Assembly: GCF_019084075.1 (NCBI RefSeq)
Contig: NZ_JAHREN010000001.1
Location: 5,296,501 to 5,360,500, forward strand
DNA: 64,000 nucleotides
Source: Siccirubricoccus sp. G192
GTDB lineage: Bacteria > Pseudomonadota > Alphaproteobacteria > Acetobacterales > Acetobacteraceae
Reading direction: 5' to 3'
In this document: positions 57,108 through 64,000 of the stretch, in pieces
Layout: the number at the start of each line of letters is the position of its first letter
Numbering within the stretch: position 1 is the first letter of the stretch
Notes under the pieces: model-generated
The model's input: only the letters and a program-made list of their open reading frames with translations
The model's database searches: none
What the model was told of the DNA's origin: nothing
Translations under genes and position numbers: made by a program

Positions 57108-58023
57108 ATGGAAGAGACGCTTCTGGTCCAGCCCGACCCCGCCGATCCACGCCTGACCCGCCGCGTCGCCGGCATCGACCATACCGGCGCCCGCATCGAG
57201 ACCAGCGTGACGGTGGAACGCCCCCCTTACGCTCTATCTGAACGGCCAGGAGATCGTCACCATGATGACGATCCTGGACCGGCCGGAGGATCTGGCGCTG
57301 GGCTACCTGCTGAACCAGAACATGCTGAAGCAGGACGACCGCGTGACGGCGGTGGAATACGACGACGATCTGCAGGTGGTGGTGGTGCGGACCGAGGCGC
57401 GCACCGATTTCGAGGCCAAGCTGCGCAAGAAGACGCTCACCAGCGGCTGCGCCCAGGGCACCGCCTTCGGCGACCTGATGGAGGATTTTTCCGCGGCTCG
57501 GCTTCCGATGGCAGCCGAGATTCGCACCTCCTGGCTCTACCGCCTGCTCGCCCGCATCAACACCCTGCCGACTCTTTATCTGGAGGCCGGCGCCATTCAT
57601 GGCTGCGCGCTCTGCGTGCGGGACCGGCCGCTGGTCTATATGGAGGATGTCGGCCGGCACAATGCGGTGGACAAGATCGCCGGCTGGATGTTCCGCACCG
57701 GCACCCCGGCGACGGACAAGATCTTCTACACCACCGGCCGCCTGACCTCCGAGATGGTCATCAAGACGGTGCGCATGGGCATTCCCATCCTGGTCTCGCG
57801 CAGCGGCTTCACCGCCTGGGGGGTGGAGCTGGCGCAGCAGGTCGGGCTGACCCTGATCGGCCGCTGCAAGGGCAAGCGCTTCGTGGCGCTGGCCGGCGAG
57901 CAGCGCATCGTCTTCGACGCCGATCTCGCCTATGTCGAGGAGGAAAGCGCGAAGCACTGGCGGAAGAACAGCCGGGAAGCCAACGCAACCGGATCGCAGG
58001 GCGCCGAAGGGCGCGAGGCGTGA
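57108..58023 (+). CDS. fdhD: Formate dehydrogenase accessory sulfurtransferase FdhD (one frameshift)
   Basis: About 304 residues. FdhD passes sulfur from IscS to the Mo-cofactor of formate dehydrogenase. The N-terminus (EETLLVQPDPADPRLTRRVA) is followed by a frameshift at the six-C run 57221-57226, which splits TVERP from LTLYLNGQEIVTMMTILDRP. The rest is intact: EDLALGYLLNQNMLKQDDRV, TSGCAQGTAFGDLMEDF with the sulfur-carrying Cys, LYLEAGAIHGCALCVRDRPL, and DVGRHNAVDKIAGWMF. The GTG of mobA overlaps its stop. No formate dehydrogenase gene is within the window. Confidence 0.9.
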
Positions 58024-58688
58024 ATCCGGCGCATGATACGCTGGCCGTGGTGCTGGCCGGCGGCCTGGCGCGACGCATGGGCGGCGGCGACAAGCCGCTG
58101 AGGATGCTGGCCGGGCGGCCGCTGCTGGCGCATGTGCTGGAACGGGTGGCGCCGCAGGTCGCCGCGGTGGTGCTGAATGCCAATGGCGACCCGGCGCGCT
58201 TCGCCGGTTACGGCCTGCCGGTGGTGCCGGATGGGCTGCCCGACTACCCGGGACCGCTGGCCGGCGTGCTGGCGGCGCTGGATTGGGCGGCGACGGAGCG
58301 GCTGGAATTGCCCTGGGTGCTCTCGGTTCCCGGCGACTGTCCCTTCCTGCCGGCCGACCTCGCGCCGGCGCTGCATGCGGCGCGGCAGGCGGCGGGGGTG
58401 CCGCTGGCCTGCGCCCGCTCCGGCGGCCAGGCGCATCCGCCGGTGGGGCTCTGGCCGGTGGCGCTGCGTGGCGGATTGCGGGCGGCGCTGCTGGCCGGGG
58501 AGCGCAAGATCGACCGCTGGACCGCCCGCTTCGGCTGCGCCCATGCGGATTGGCCAAGCGCCCCCATCGACCCCTTCTTCAACGCCAATGCACCGGAGGA
58601 CCTGGCGGAAGCGGAAGCGCTCTTGCAAGCCGGCGACGGCGGACCCATACGAATTGGCAATGCAACCACCGGGAGGACACCGTCTTGA
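58020..58688 (+). CDS. mobA: Molybdenum cofactor guanylyltransferase MobA
   Basis: 222 residues, starting at GTG 58020 that overlaps the fdhD stop. The GTP-binding motif VVLAGGLARRMGGGDKPLRM is at the N-terminus, followed by VVPDGLPDYPGPLAGVLAAL, the Mg-binding VPGDCPFLPADL and the C-terminal FFNANAPEDLAEAEALL. It attaches GMP to molybdopterin to make the bis-MGD form used by formate dehydrogenases, which matches its pairing with fdhD. Confidence 0.93.
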   Translation: MNPAHDTLAVVLAGGLARRMGGGDKPLRMLAGRPLLAHVLERVAPQVAAVVLNANGDPARFAGYGLPVVPDGLPDYPGPLAGVLAALDWAATERLELPWVLSVPGDCPFLPADLAPALHAARQAAGVPLACARSGGQAHPPVGLWPVALRGGLRAALLAGERKIDRWTARFGCAHADWPSAPIDPFFNANAPEDLAEAEALLQAGDGGPIRIGNATTGRTPS

Positions 58689-58810
58689 AGGCCATATTCG
58701 CCGGCATCCTGGCCGCGGCCGTCCTGGCCGTGGCCGCCGCGGTGATCCTCGATACCAGCGTGCAGCGTTCCGCCACCGAGCACTACCAGACCGAGGGCGT
58801 GCGGCTCTGA
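58685..58810 (+). CDS. Small single-pass membrane protein downstream of mobA
   Basis: 41 residues from a TTG at 58685 that overlaps the mobA stop (TTGA), with GGGAGG 8 bases upstream. One transmembrane helix (IFAGILAAAVLAVAAAVILD) followed by a short polar tail (SVQRSATEHYQTEGVRL). Translational coupling and the good ribosome site suggest it is real. Function unknown; small membrane proteins near formate-dehydrogenase genes may help anchoring. Confidence 0.55.
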   Translation: MKAIFAGILAAAVLAVAAAVILDTSVQRSATEHYQTEGVRL

Positions 58811-58983
58811 ACGGGGCGGCCCGCAGGTGAGCGGCCCGATCGGCGAAGGGTGCCTGCGTCCGGAGCCGTGAATCGGACCGCGGGGAATAGGCGGCCCTAT
58901 CGCATCGGGCCGGAACGCCTTCCGGTCGGGACTGTTGCAAGGCCGCTTGCCCGCGGCGCCCGGCACGGGCAGCTTGCGCGCGC

Positions 58984-59553
58984 ATGCGCAACCTCCTTCG
59001 CCGCCACTCCAGCGTGTTTCTCCTCGGCGGCATCAGCCTGATCGCAGGCGGGCTGGTCCGCTGGCTGCACGGGCCGGAGGGCTTCGCCCGTGCGCTGGGG
59101 GTCGCCCTCGATATCTTCCTGGCGGTGCTGCCCGCCATGCTGGCGGGGCTGCTGCTGGCCGGCAGCCTGAAGCAGATCATCCCCTCCGGGGCGCTGGCCA
59201 AATGGATGGGCGCGGAGTCCGGCTGGTGGGGCCTCGGCGTTGCCACCGTCGCCGGCATGGCGACGCCGGGCGGGCCGATGGCGGCCTTTCCGCTGGTGCT
59301 GGTGCTGGCCCAGGCGGGGGCGGATCGCGGCGCGCTGATCGCCTTCATCGTCGCCTGGGGGCTGAACGGCTTCCAGCGCGTGCTGGTCTGGGAAGTGCCG
59401 CTGCTCGGCGCCGATTTCGCGCTGCTGCGCTTCCTCTGCGGCCTGCCGCTTGGCTTCGTCGCCGGCTGGCTGGCGCGGCGGGTGCCGATCGACTGGAGCC
59501 CGCCCGATACGGGCGCGCCGCCCGCCGCACCCGCCATCGGGCGCCGCGCGTGA
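58984..59553 (+). CDS. Half-size permease, first of a pair
   Basis: 189 residues with about five transmembrane helices. The pattern MLAGLLLAGSLKQIIPSGAL then AGMATPGGPMAAFPLVLVLA matches permeases of the DUF318/ArsP group, in which a Gly-Gly-Pro re-entrant motif occurs in each half. The next gene (GTGA overlap) carries a matching half, so the two probably form one transporter as a heterodimer. Substrate unknown. Confidence 0.7.
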   Translation: MRNLLRRHSSVFLLGGISLIAGGLVRWLHGPEGFARALGVALDIFLAVLPAMLAGLLLAGSLKQIIPSGALAKWMGAESGWWGLGVATVAGMATPGGPMAAFPLVLVLAQAGADRGALIAFIVAWGLNGFQRVLVWEVPLLGADFALLRFLCGLPLGFVAGWLARRVPIDWSPPDTGAPPAAPAIGRRA

Positions 59554-60065
59554 CGCCGAGCCTGATCCTGCTCTTCCTGGTCGCCTTCGGCGCCTTCGGC
59601 CTGGCGCTCAGGCGCGGCGTGCCGACGGCGAAGCGGGCGCTGCGCGAGACCGGGCAGAGCATCGGCCGGGTGCTGCCCCTGCTGCTGGTGGCGATGCCGA
59701 TGGCGGCCTTCCTCTCGGAACTCATCCCAGCCGATATTGCCAGCGGCTGGCTCGGGGTGGAATCGGGGCTCACCGGCATCCTCATCGCCAGCTTGGCCGG
59801 CGGCCTCATCCCGGGCGGGCCCTATGTCTCCTTCCCGCTGGTGCTGAGCTTCCTCAAGGCGGGGGCCGGCGGACCGCAGATGGTGGCGCTGATCACCGGC
59901 TGGGCCATCCTCGGCTTCCATCGCGTCATCGCCTGGGAATGGCCGGTGCTGGGCGGCCGCTTCGTGGCGGTCCGCATGCTCTCCAGCATCATTCTGCCGG
60001 TGCTGGCGGGGCTGCTGGCGGCGGCGCTGCTGCCGCTGTTTCCGCACGCCCTGCCGCGGCCCTGA
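59550..60065 (+). CDS. Half-size permease, second of a pair
   Basis: 171 residues, GTG start overlapping the previous stop. About five transmembrane helices and the block LLVAMPMAAFLSELIPADIA then AGGLIPGGPYVSFPLVLSFL, which parallels the first half (SLKQIIPSGAL, TPGGPMAAFPLVLVLA). The internal similarity shows a duplicated fold split into two genes. The stop lies within the first hairpin of the tandem repeat downstream. Confidence 0.7.
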   Translation: MTPSLILLFLVAFGAFGLALRRGVPTAKRALRETGQSIGRVLPLLLVAMPMAAFLSELIPADIASGWLGVESGLTGILIASLAGGLIPGGPYVSFPLVLSFLKAGAGGPQMVALITGWAILGFHRVIAWEWPVLGGRFVAVRMLSSIILPVLAGLLAAALLPLFPHALPRP

Positions 60066-60205
60066 AGAGGGCCGCGTGCTCTGCCCCCGTTGGGGCCCTG
60101 AAAAGGGCCGCGTGCTCTGCCCCCGTTGGGCCCTGAAAAGGGCCGCGTGCCCTCGCCTCAATCGGGGCCCTGAAAAAGCCGCGGCGCCCTGGCATCCCTC
60201 GGGGC
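60061..60205 (+). repeat. Four tandem 35-37-bp units, each with a GAAA- or GAAG-loop hairpin
   Basis: Units begin at 60061, 60097, 60132 and 60169. Each opens with GGCCCT-GAAA-AGGGCC (first copy GAAG loop with an 8-bp stem, fourth copy decayed), followed by a spacer such as gcgtgctctgcccccgttg that is identical in units one and two. The first stem overlaps the permease stop codon. GAAA is a GNRA tetraloop, so the RNA form would be stable. The block could be a multiple terminator, an mRNA stabiliser or a REP-like element. Confidence 0.8.
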
Positions 60206-60228
60206 CTTGCGGCAAGGTGCGGCGCATC

Positions 60229-61020
60229 ATGGACGGCATGCGGAGCGGATCGGAATGGGAGGCGCTGCTCGCCCTGCGGGACGCGGGCGGCGCCGCCGCG
60301 CCGCCATGCGGCCCCCTGGCGAAGCTCTTCGCGCCGCTGCTCGCGCCGCCGCGCGCCGAGGATGGCTGCCTGGTGGTGGGGCGGCTGGCGCAGACGCTGG
60401 ACGGGCGCATCGCCACCCTCTCCGGCTCCAGCCAATGGATCGGTGGGCGGGGCGATATCCTGCACACCCACCGGCTGCGGGCGCTCTGCCATGCGGTGGT
60501 CATCGGCGCCGGCACGGTGCGGCATGACGACCCGCGCCTGACCACGCGGGAATGCCCAGGCGCAGACCCGGTGCGCGTCGTACTGGATACCGACCGCCGC
60601 CTCGGCCCCGACTACCGCGTGTTCCAGGAAGCGCCACCCACCCTGCTGCTCTGCGCCGAGGATGCGCCGGGGCCGGATCGGCTGGGCCGGGCGGAGGTGC
60701 TGCGCCTGCCGCGCGACCCGCTTCGGGGCGGGCTGCACCTCCCCTCGCTGCTGCGGCTGCTGGCGGGGCGCGGGCTGACGCGGCTTTTCGTGGAGGGCGG
60801 CGGCGTCACCGTCAGCCGCTTCCTCGCCGCCGGCTGCCTGGACCGGCTGCATGTGACGGTCGCGCCGGTGCTGCTCGGCTCCGGCATCCCGGCCTTCACC
60901 CTGCCGGAGGCGGCGCGCATCGCCGATGGGCTGCGCTTCGCCTGGACCGTGCATGCGCTGGACCCCGACGTGCTCTTCGATATCCCGCTCGACCGCGCCC
61001 GGCCGCAGGTCTGCCGATGA
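60229..61020 (+). CDS. RibD C-terminal domain (dihydrofolate-reductase-like) protein
   Basis: 263 residues from ATG 60229, after the hairpin repeats; longer frames into the repeats are rejected. The RibD_C fold is shown by GRLAQTLDGRIATLSGSSQW, VIGAGTVRHDDPRLTTRECP, LVEGG-type LFVEGGGVTVSRFLAAGCLD and DRLHVTVAPVLLGSGIPAF. No deaminase domain is present, so it is a reductase acting on a pyrimidine or pterin-type substrate. First gene of the pterin-associated cluster; overlaps the dehydrogenase gene by 4 bp. Confidence 0.85.
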   Translation: MDGMRSGSEWEALLALRDAGGAAAPPCGPLAKLFAPLLAPPRAEDGCLVVGRLAQTLDGRIATLSGSSQWIGGRGDILHTHRLRALCHAVVIGAGTVRHDDPRLTTRECPGADPVRVVLDTDRRLGPDYRVFQEAPPTLLLCAEDAPGPDRLGRAEVLRLPRDPLRGGLHLPSLLRLLAGRGLTRLFVEGGGVTVSRFLAAGCLDRLHVTVAPVLLGSGIPAFTLPEAARIADGLRFAWTVHALDPDVLFDIPLDRARPQVCR

Positions 61021-61982
61021 AGGCACGAGCGCTCTGGAGCGTGGCGCCGGGCCAGACGGAGCTCCGTGAGGAAGCGCTGCCGCCGCGCGCGCCGAACCAG
61101 GCGCTGGTGCGCATGCTGGCCAGCGGCATCTCCCGCGGCACCGAGCGGCTCGTGTTGGAAGGCCGCGTGCCGGAAAGCCAATGGGGCGCGATGCGGGCGC
61201 CGCTGATGGCAGGCGAATTCCCCTTTCCGGTGAAATACGGCTATGCCGCGCTGGGCGTGGTGGAGGAGGGGCCGACAGCCTTGCAGGGCCGCCGCGTCTT
61301 CTGCCTGTATCCGCACCAGGACCTGTTCCTCGCGCCCGCCGCCATGTGCATTCCCGTGCCGATTCGGTGCCGGACCACCGCGCCGTGCTCGCCGCCAATA
61401 TGGAGACGGCGGTGAACATCCTCTGGGATGCGAGGCCGCTGGTCGGCGAGCGGGTGCTGGTGATCGGCGCCGGGGTGGTCGGGCTGCTGGCGGCGGCGCT
61501 GCTGGCGCGCATCCCGGGGCTCGATCCTGTGGTCTGCGACCTCGATCCCGGCCGCGCTGCCCTGGTGGCGGCGCTCGGCGCCCGCTTCTGCCGGCCCGAT
61601 GACGCGCCCGAGGGACGCGACCTCATCATCCATGCCAGCGCCGATCCGGCGGGGCTACGCCTCGCCCTCGCCCGCGCAGGCTTCGAGGGCCGCATCATCG
61701 AGGCAAGCTGGTATGGCGACCGCGAGGCGGCATTGCCGCTCGGCGAGGGTTTCCATGCGCGGCGGCTTTCGATCCTCTCCAGCCAGGTCGGCCAGGTCGC
61801 GCCGGCGATGCGCGGGCGGCGCAGCCATGCCGAGCGGCTGGCCCTCGCCCTCGCCCTGCTGGAGGATGCGCGGCTGGATGCGCTGCTCGGCCCGCCGGTG
61901 CGGTTCGAGGATCTGCCGGGGGCGCTGCCGGCGCTGCTCGGGGCCGGCGCGCCCCCCCTGCCCCGTCGTCACCTATATATAG
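61017..61982 (+). CDS. Zinc-binding dehydrogenase-like protein (two frameshifts)
   Basis: About 321 residues. The GroES-like N-terminal part (KARALWSVAPGQTELREEAL, ASGISRGTERLVLEG, KYGYAALGVVEEG) lacks the usual catalytic Cys/His cluster. A frameshift near 61358 precedes HRAVLAANMETAVNILWDAR and the Rossmann fold GERVLVIGAGVVGLLAAALL. A second falls at the seven-C run 61952-61958; bridging it gives the ending CPVVTYI and TAG at 61982. It is conserved next to PTPS genes in related bacteria, from general knowledge. Probable oxidoreductase of the pathway. Confidence 0.78.
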
Positions 61983-61994
61983 AGTGTGGAATCG

Positions 61995-62408
61995 ATGTTC
62001 AGCCTGACGGTCTGCGACCACATCATGATCGCCCATAGTTTCCGCGGCGAGGAATTCGGCCCGGCGCAGCGGCTGCACGGCGCCACCTTCGTGGTGGAGG
62101 CGGAGTTCCGCGCGCCCAGGCTGGACAGCCTGCATCTGCTGATCGATATCGGCCTGGCGAAGACCGAGTTGCGCCGCGTGCTGGATACGCTCGACTACCG
62201 CAACCTGGATGCGGAGCCGGCCCTGGCCGGGCGCAACACCACCACGGAATTCCTCGCCTGCCACATCCATGGCCTGCTCTCGGCGGCGCTGCGCGAGGGG
62301 CGGCTCGGCCCTGGCAGCGCGGGGGTCAGCGGCATGAAGATCCTGCTGCGCGAAAGCCCGAATGCCTGGGCCGCCTTCGAGGGTCCGGTGCGGGATATCG
62401 CCGCTTGA
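61995..62408 (+). CDS. 6-pyruvoyl-tetrahydropterin / 6-carboxytetrahydropterin synthase-like protein
   Basis: 137 residues from ATG 61995 (the GTG at 61986 is a weaker choice). PTPS/QueD fold: FSLTVCDHIMIAHSFRGEEF with zinc-ligand His, LHGATFVVEAEFRAP with a second His pair position, and NTTTEFLACHIHGLLSAAL, where Glu and His act in catalysis. The canonical Cys of PTPS is not obvious. The enzyme likely converts dihydroneopterin triphosphate to a pterin intermediate. It is the core of the cluster; the TTG of the next gene overlaps its stop. Confidence 0.85.
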   Translation: MFSLTVCDHIMIAHSFRGEEFGPAQRLHGATFVVEAEFRAPRLDSLHLLIDIGLAKTELRRVLDTLDYRNLDAEPALAGRNTTTEFLACHIHGLLSAALREGRLGPGSAGVSGMKILLRESPNAWAAFEGPVRDIAA

Positions 62409-63456
62409 GGATCGCGCTGCTCGTCCCCGGCCCCTTCGACGCCGTCTCCGGCGGCTATATCTATGACCGCCGGCTGGCCGAGGGGCTGCGCGCGCTCGGC
62501 CATGAGCTGCGCGTGGTGGAGCTTGCCGGGCGGCATCCGCTGCCCGATGCGGCGGCCGAGGCCGCGGCGCACGCAGCGCTGGACTCGGTGCCCGAGGACT
62601 GGCGCCTGGTGATCGACGGCCTTGGCCTGCCCGCCTTCGCGCCGCTGGCCAAGGAACTGGCGCGCCGCCGCGCGGTGGCGCTGATCCACCACCCGACCGC
62701 GCTGGAGACCGGATTCCCCGATGCCGACCGCGCCGCGCTGAAAGCCCGCGAGCGGGTATTGTTCCCGGCCATGGCGCGGCTGGTCGCCACCTCGCCCCTG
62801 ACGGCGCGGCGCCTGCCGGAGGATTCGGCGCCGATCCCGCCCGGATCGGCGTGGTCGAGCCCGGCACCGATCCGGCGCCGCGCGCGCGCGGCTCGGGCGG
62901 CCCCGGCGTGGCGCTGCTTTCGGTGGGCGCGGTGACGCCGCGCAAGGGGCATGACGTGCTGCTGCGCGCGCTGGCCGGGCTGCCCGACCTCGACTGGACG
63001 CTCGGCATCGCCGGCGGCGCACGCGACCCGGTGCATGCGACCGGGCTGCGCGCCCTCGCCGAGACGCTCGGCATCGCGCAGCGCGTGCGCTTCCTGGGCG
63101 AGGTGGATGCGCCGGCGCTGGCGGCACTCTACGACGGCGCCGATGCCTTCGCCCTGGCAACCTGGTGGGAGGGCTATGGCATGGCGGCGGCGGAAGCCCT
63201 GGCGCATGGCTTGCCGGTGGCCATCACCGCCGGCGGCGCCATCGCCGAGGTGGTGCCGATGGAGGCGGGCATCGTCTCGCCACCCGGCGATGTGGTGTCG
63301 CTGACCAAGGCGCTGCGGCGGCTGGTCTTCGATACCGAGATGCGCCAGGAAATGGCCGAGGCCGCCTGGGCCGCCGGCCAGCGCCTGCCGCGCTGGCCCG
63401 ACCGCGCCGCCGCCTTCGCCGCCGAGCTGGAACGCGCCGCGGAGACGGCGGCGTGA
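62405..63456 (+). CDS. GT4-family glycosyltransferase (one frameshift)
   Basis: About 350 residues, TTG start overlapping the PTPS stop. N-terminal GT-B domain (RIALLVPGPFDAVSGGYIYD, HHPTALETGFPDADRAAL). A frameshift near 62822 leads into VEPGTDPAPRARG, then GVALLSVGAVTPRKGHDVLL and the donor-binding block ALATWWEGYGMAAAEALAHG with the EX7E-like pattern. The clustering with PTPS suggests transfer of a sugar to a pterin or related molecule, an inference. Confidence 0.85.
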
Positions 63457-63472
63457 TGCGCCGGAGGCGCGC

Positions 63473-64000
63473 ATGACCGAGGAATTCAGCCTCGACTGGC
63501 TCGACCTGCGCGAGCCCTTCGATGCGCTGGCACGGTCGGAGGCGCTGGCGGCGCGGCTGCTGGCGCGGCTGCCGGCACGGCCGCGGCTGCTCGACCTCGG
63601 CGCCGGCACCGGCAGCCTGTTCCGCTGGCTGGCGCCGCGCATCGGCCGGGCCCAGGCCTGGACCCTGGTGGATGCGGACCGCGAGATGGCCGAGGCCGCC
63701 TTCGACACCATCGCCGACCGGGCCGAGGCGATCGGCCTGAAGATCAGCTTCCCCAACCGCAAGACCCTGCTGGTGCATGCCCCAGGTGGCGCCTGGCGGG
63801 TGGAGGCGCTGGCCGCGGATCTCGCCGAGGCGCCGGAGAACCTGCCGCTGCACAATGCCGATGCGGTGCTCAGCTCGGCGCTCTGCGACCTGGTCTCCAC
63901 CCCCTGGCTGGAGGACATGGCGACGGCGCTGCGCATTCCTTTCTACGCCGCGCTCTGCGTCGATGGGCGGGACCGCTTCACGCCGCCGCATCCCGCGGAT
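63473..64000 (+). CDS. Class I SAM-dependent methyltransferase, 3' end outside window
   Basis: 176 residues visible; the frame is open at the window end. GGAGGCGC precedes ATG 63473. SAM motif I is RLLDLGAGTGSLFRWLAPRI, acidic motif II WTLVDADREMAEAAF and motif IV-like DAVLSSALCDLVSTPWLEDM. It directly follows the glycosyltransferase gene (16 bp) and belongs to the same cluster, so methylation of the glycosylated pterin-like product is a reasonable guess. Confidence 0.8.
   Translation, partial: MTEEFSLDWLDLREPFDALARSEALAARLLARLPARPRLLDLGAGTGSLFRWLAPRIGRAQAWTLVDADREMAEAAFDTIADRAEAIGLKISFPNRKTLLVHAPGGAWRVEALAADLAEAPENLPLHNADAVLSSALCDLVSTPWLEDMATALRIPFYAALCVDGRDRFTPPHPAD

Noticed and set aside
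60061..60205. CRISPR array
   Set aside because: Only four decaying units, the spacers are not unique and no cas genes are present.
57930..60545. 871-codon minus-strand ORF across mobA and both permeases
   Set aside because: Spans several well-supported genes on the other strand; Pro/Arg-rich without domains.

Overview
The window is very GC-rich DNA with tightly packed, overlapping genes. The gene families (NMT1/THI5 transporters, Bug binding proteins, a pterin-synthase/RibD/glycosyltransferase cluster, SCO proteins) suggest an alphaproteobacterium, probably Rhodospirillales/Acetobacteraceae. That placement is an inference from gene content only. No rRNA, tRNA or CRISPR array was seen.

Layout. 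1-2715: an IS701-type element whose tail is split by an IS30 element. 2833-7537: a giant RTX/VCBS calcium-binding repeat protein. 7743-28416: the centrepiece, two divergent operons. The minus-strand operon (21504 down to 7743) encodes a giant MnxG-like multicopper oxidase, a beta-propeller protein, two SCO copper chaperones, a cytochrome c/periplasmic-binding fusion, and the type II secretion genes gspG-H-I-J-L-M-N. The plus-strand operon carries gspO-E-F-D-K. The oxidase thus shares one transcription unit with the pseudopilins, which implies a dedicated export route for an extracytoplasmic metal (possibly Mn) or phenol oxidase.

28506-33790 is a scar of mobile DNA: an IS6 fragment, a mobC gene cut by an ISAs1-type element with a clean 10-bp target duplication, two IS3 orfA remnants, and an internally deleted ada beside ogt and a 2OG-Fe(II) oxygenase. 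33906-41177 holds amidohydrolases and a catabolic operon (SDR, acyl-CoA dehydrogenase, two-subunit acid-CoA ligase, Bug binding protein). 41212-47369 is a tripartite heavy-metal RND efflux operon. 47590-50840: a ThDP enzyme, a small membrane protein and an NMT1-type binding protein. 50989-54183: an AbrB-like protein and a BsuBI/PstI-type restriction-modification pair lying between that binding protein and a matching ABC ATPase/permease (54226-55790). 55830-60065: DUF4189 and LysM proteins, fdhD-mobA, and a pair of half-size permeases. 60061-60205: four tandem GAAA-loop hairpins. 60229-64000: a pterin/RibD/dehydrogenase/glycosyltransferase/methyltransferase cluster that runs off the window.

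Caution: about eighteen frameshifts interrupt otherwise well-conserved genes, many at runs of five to seven G or C. Most are probably consensus errors, so the affected genes are described as the full-length proteins they appear to encode.
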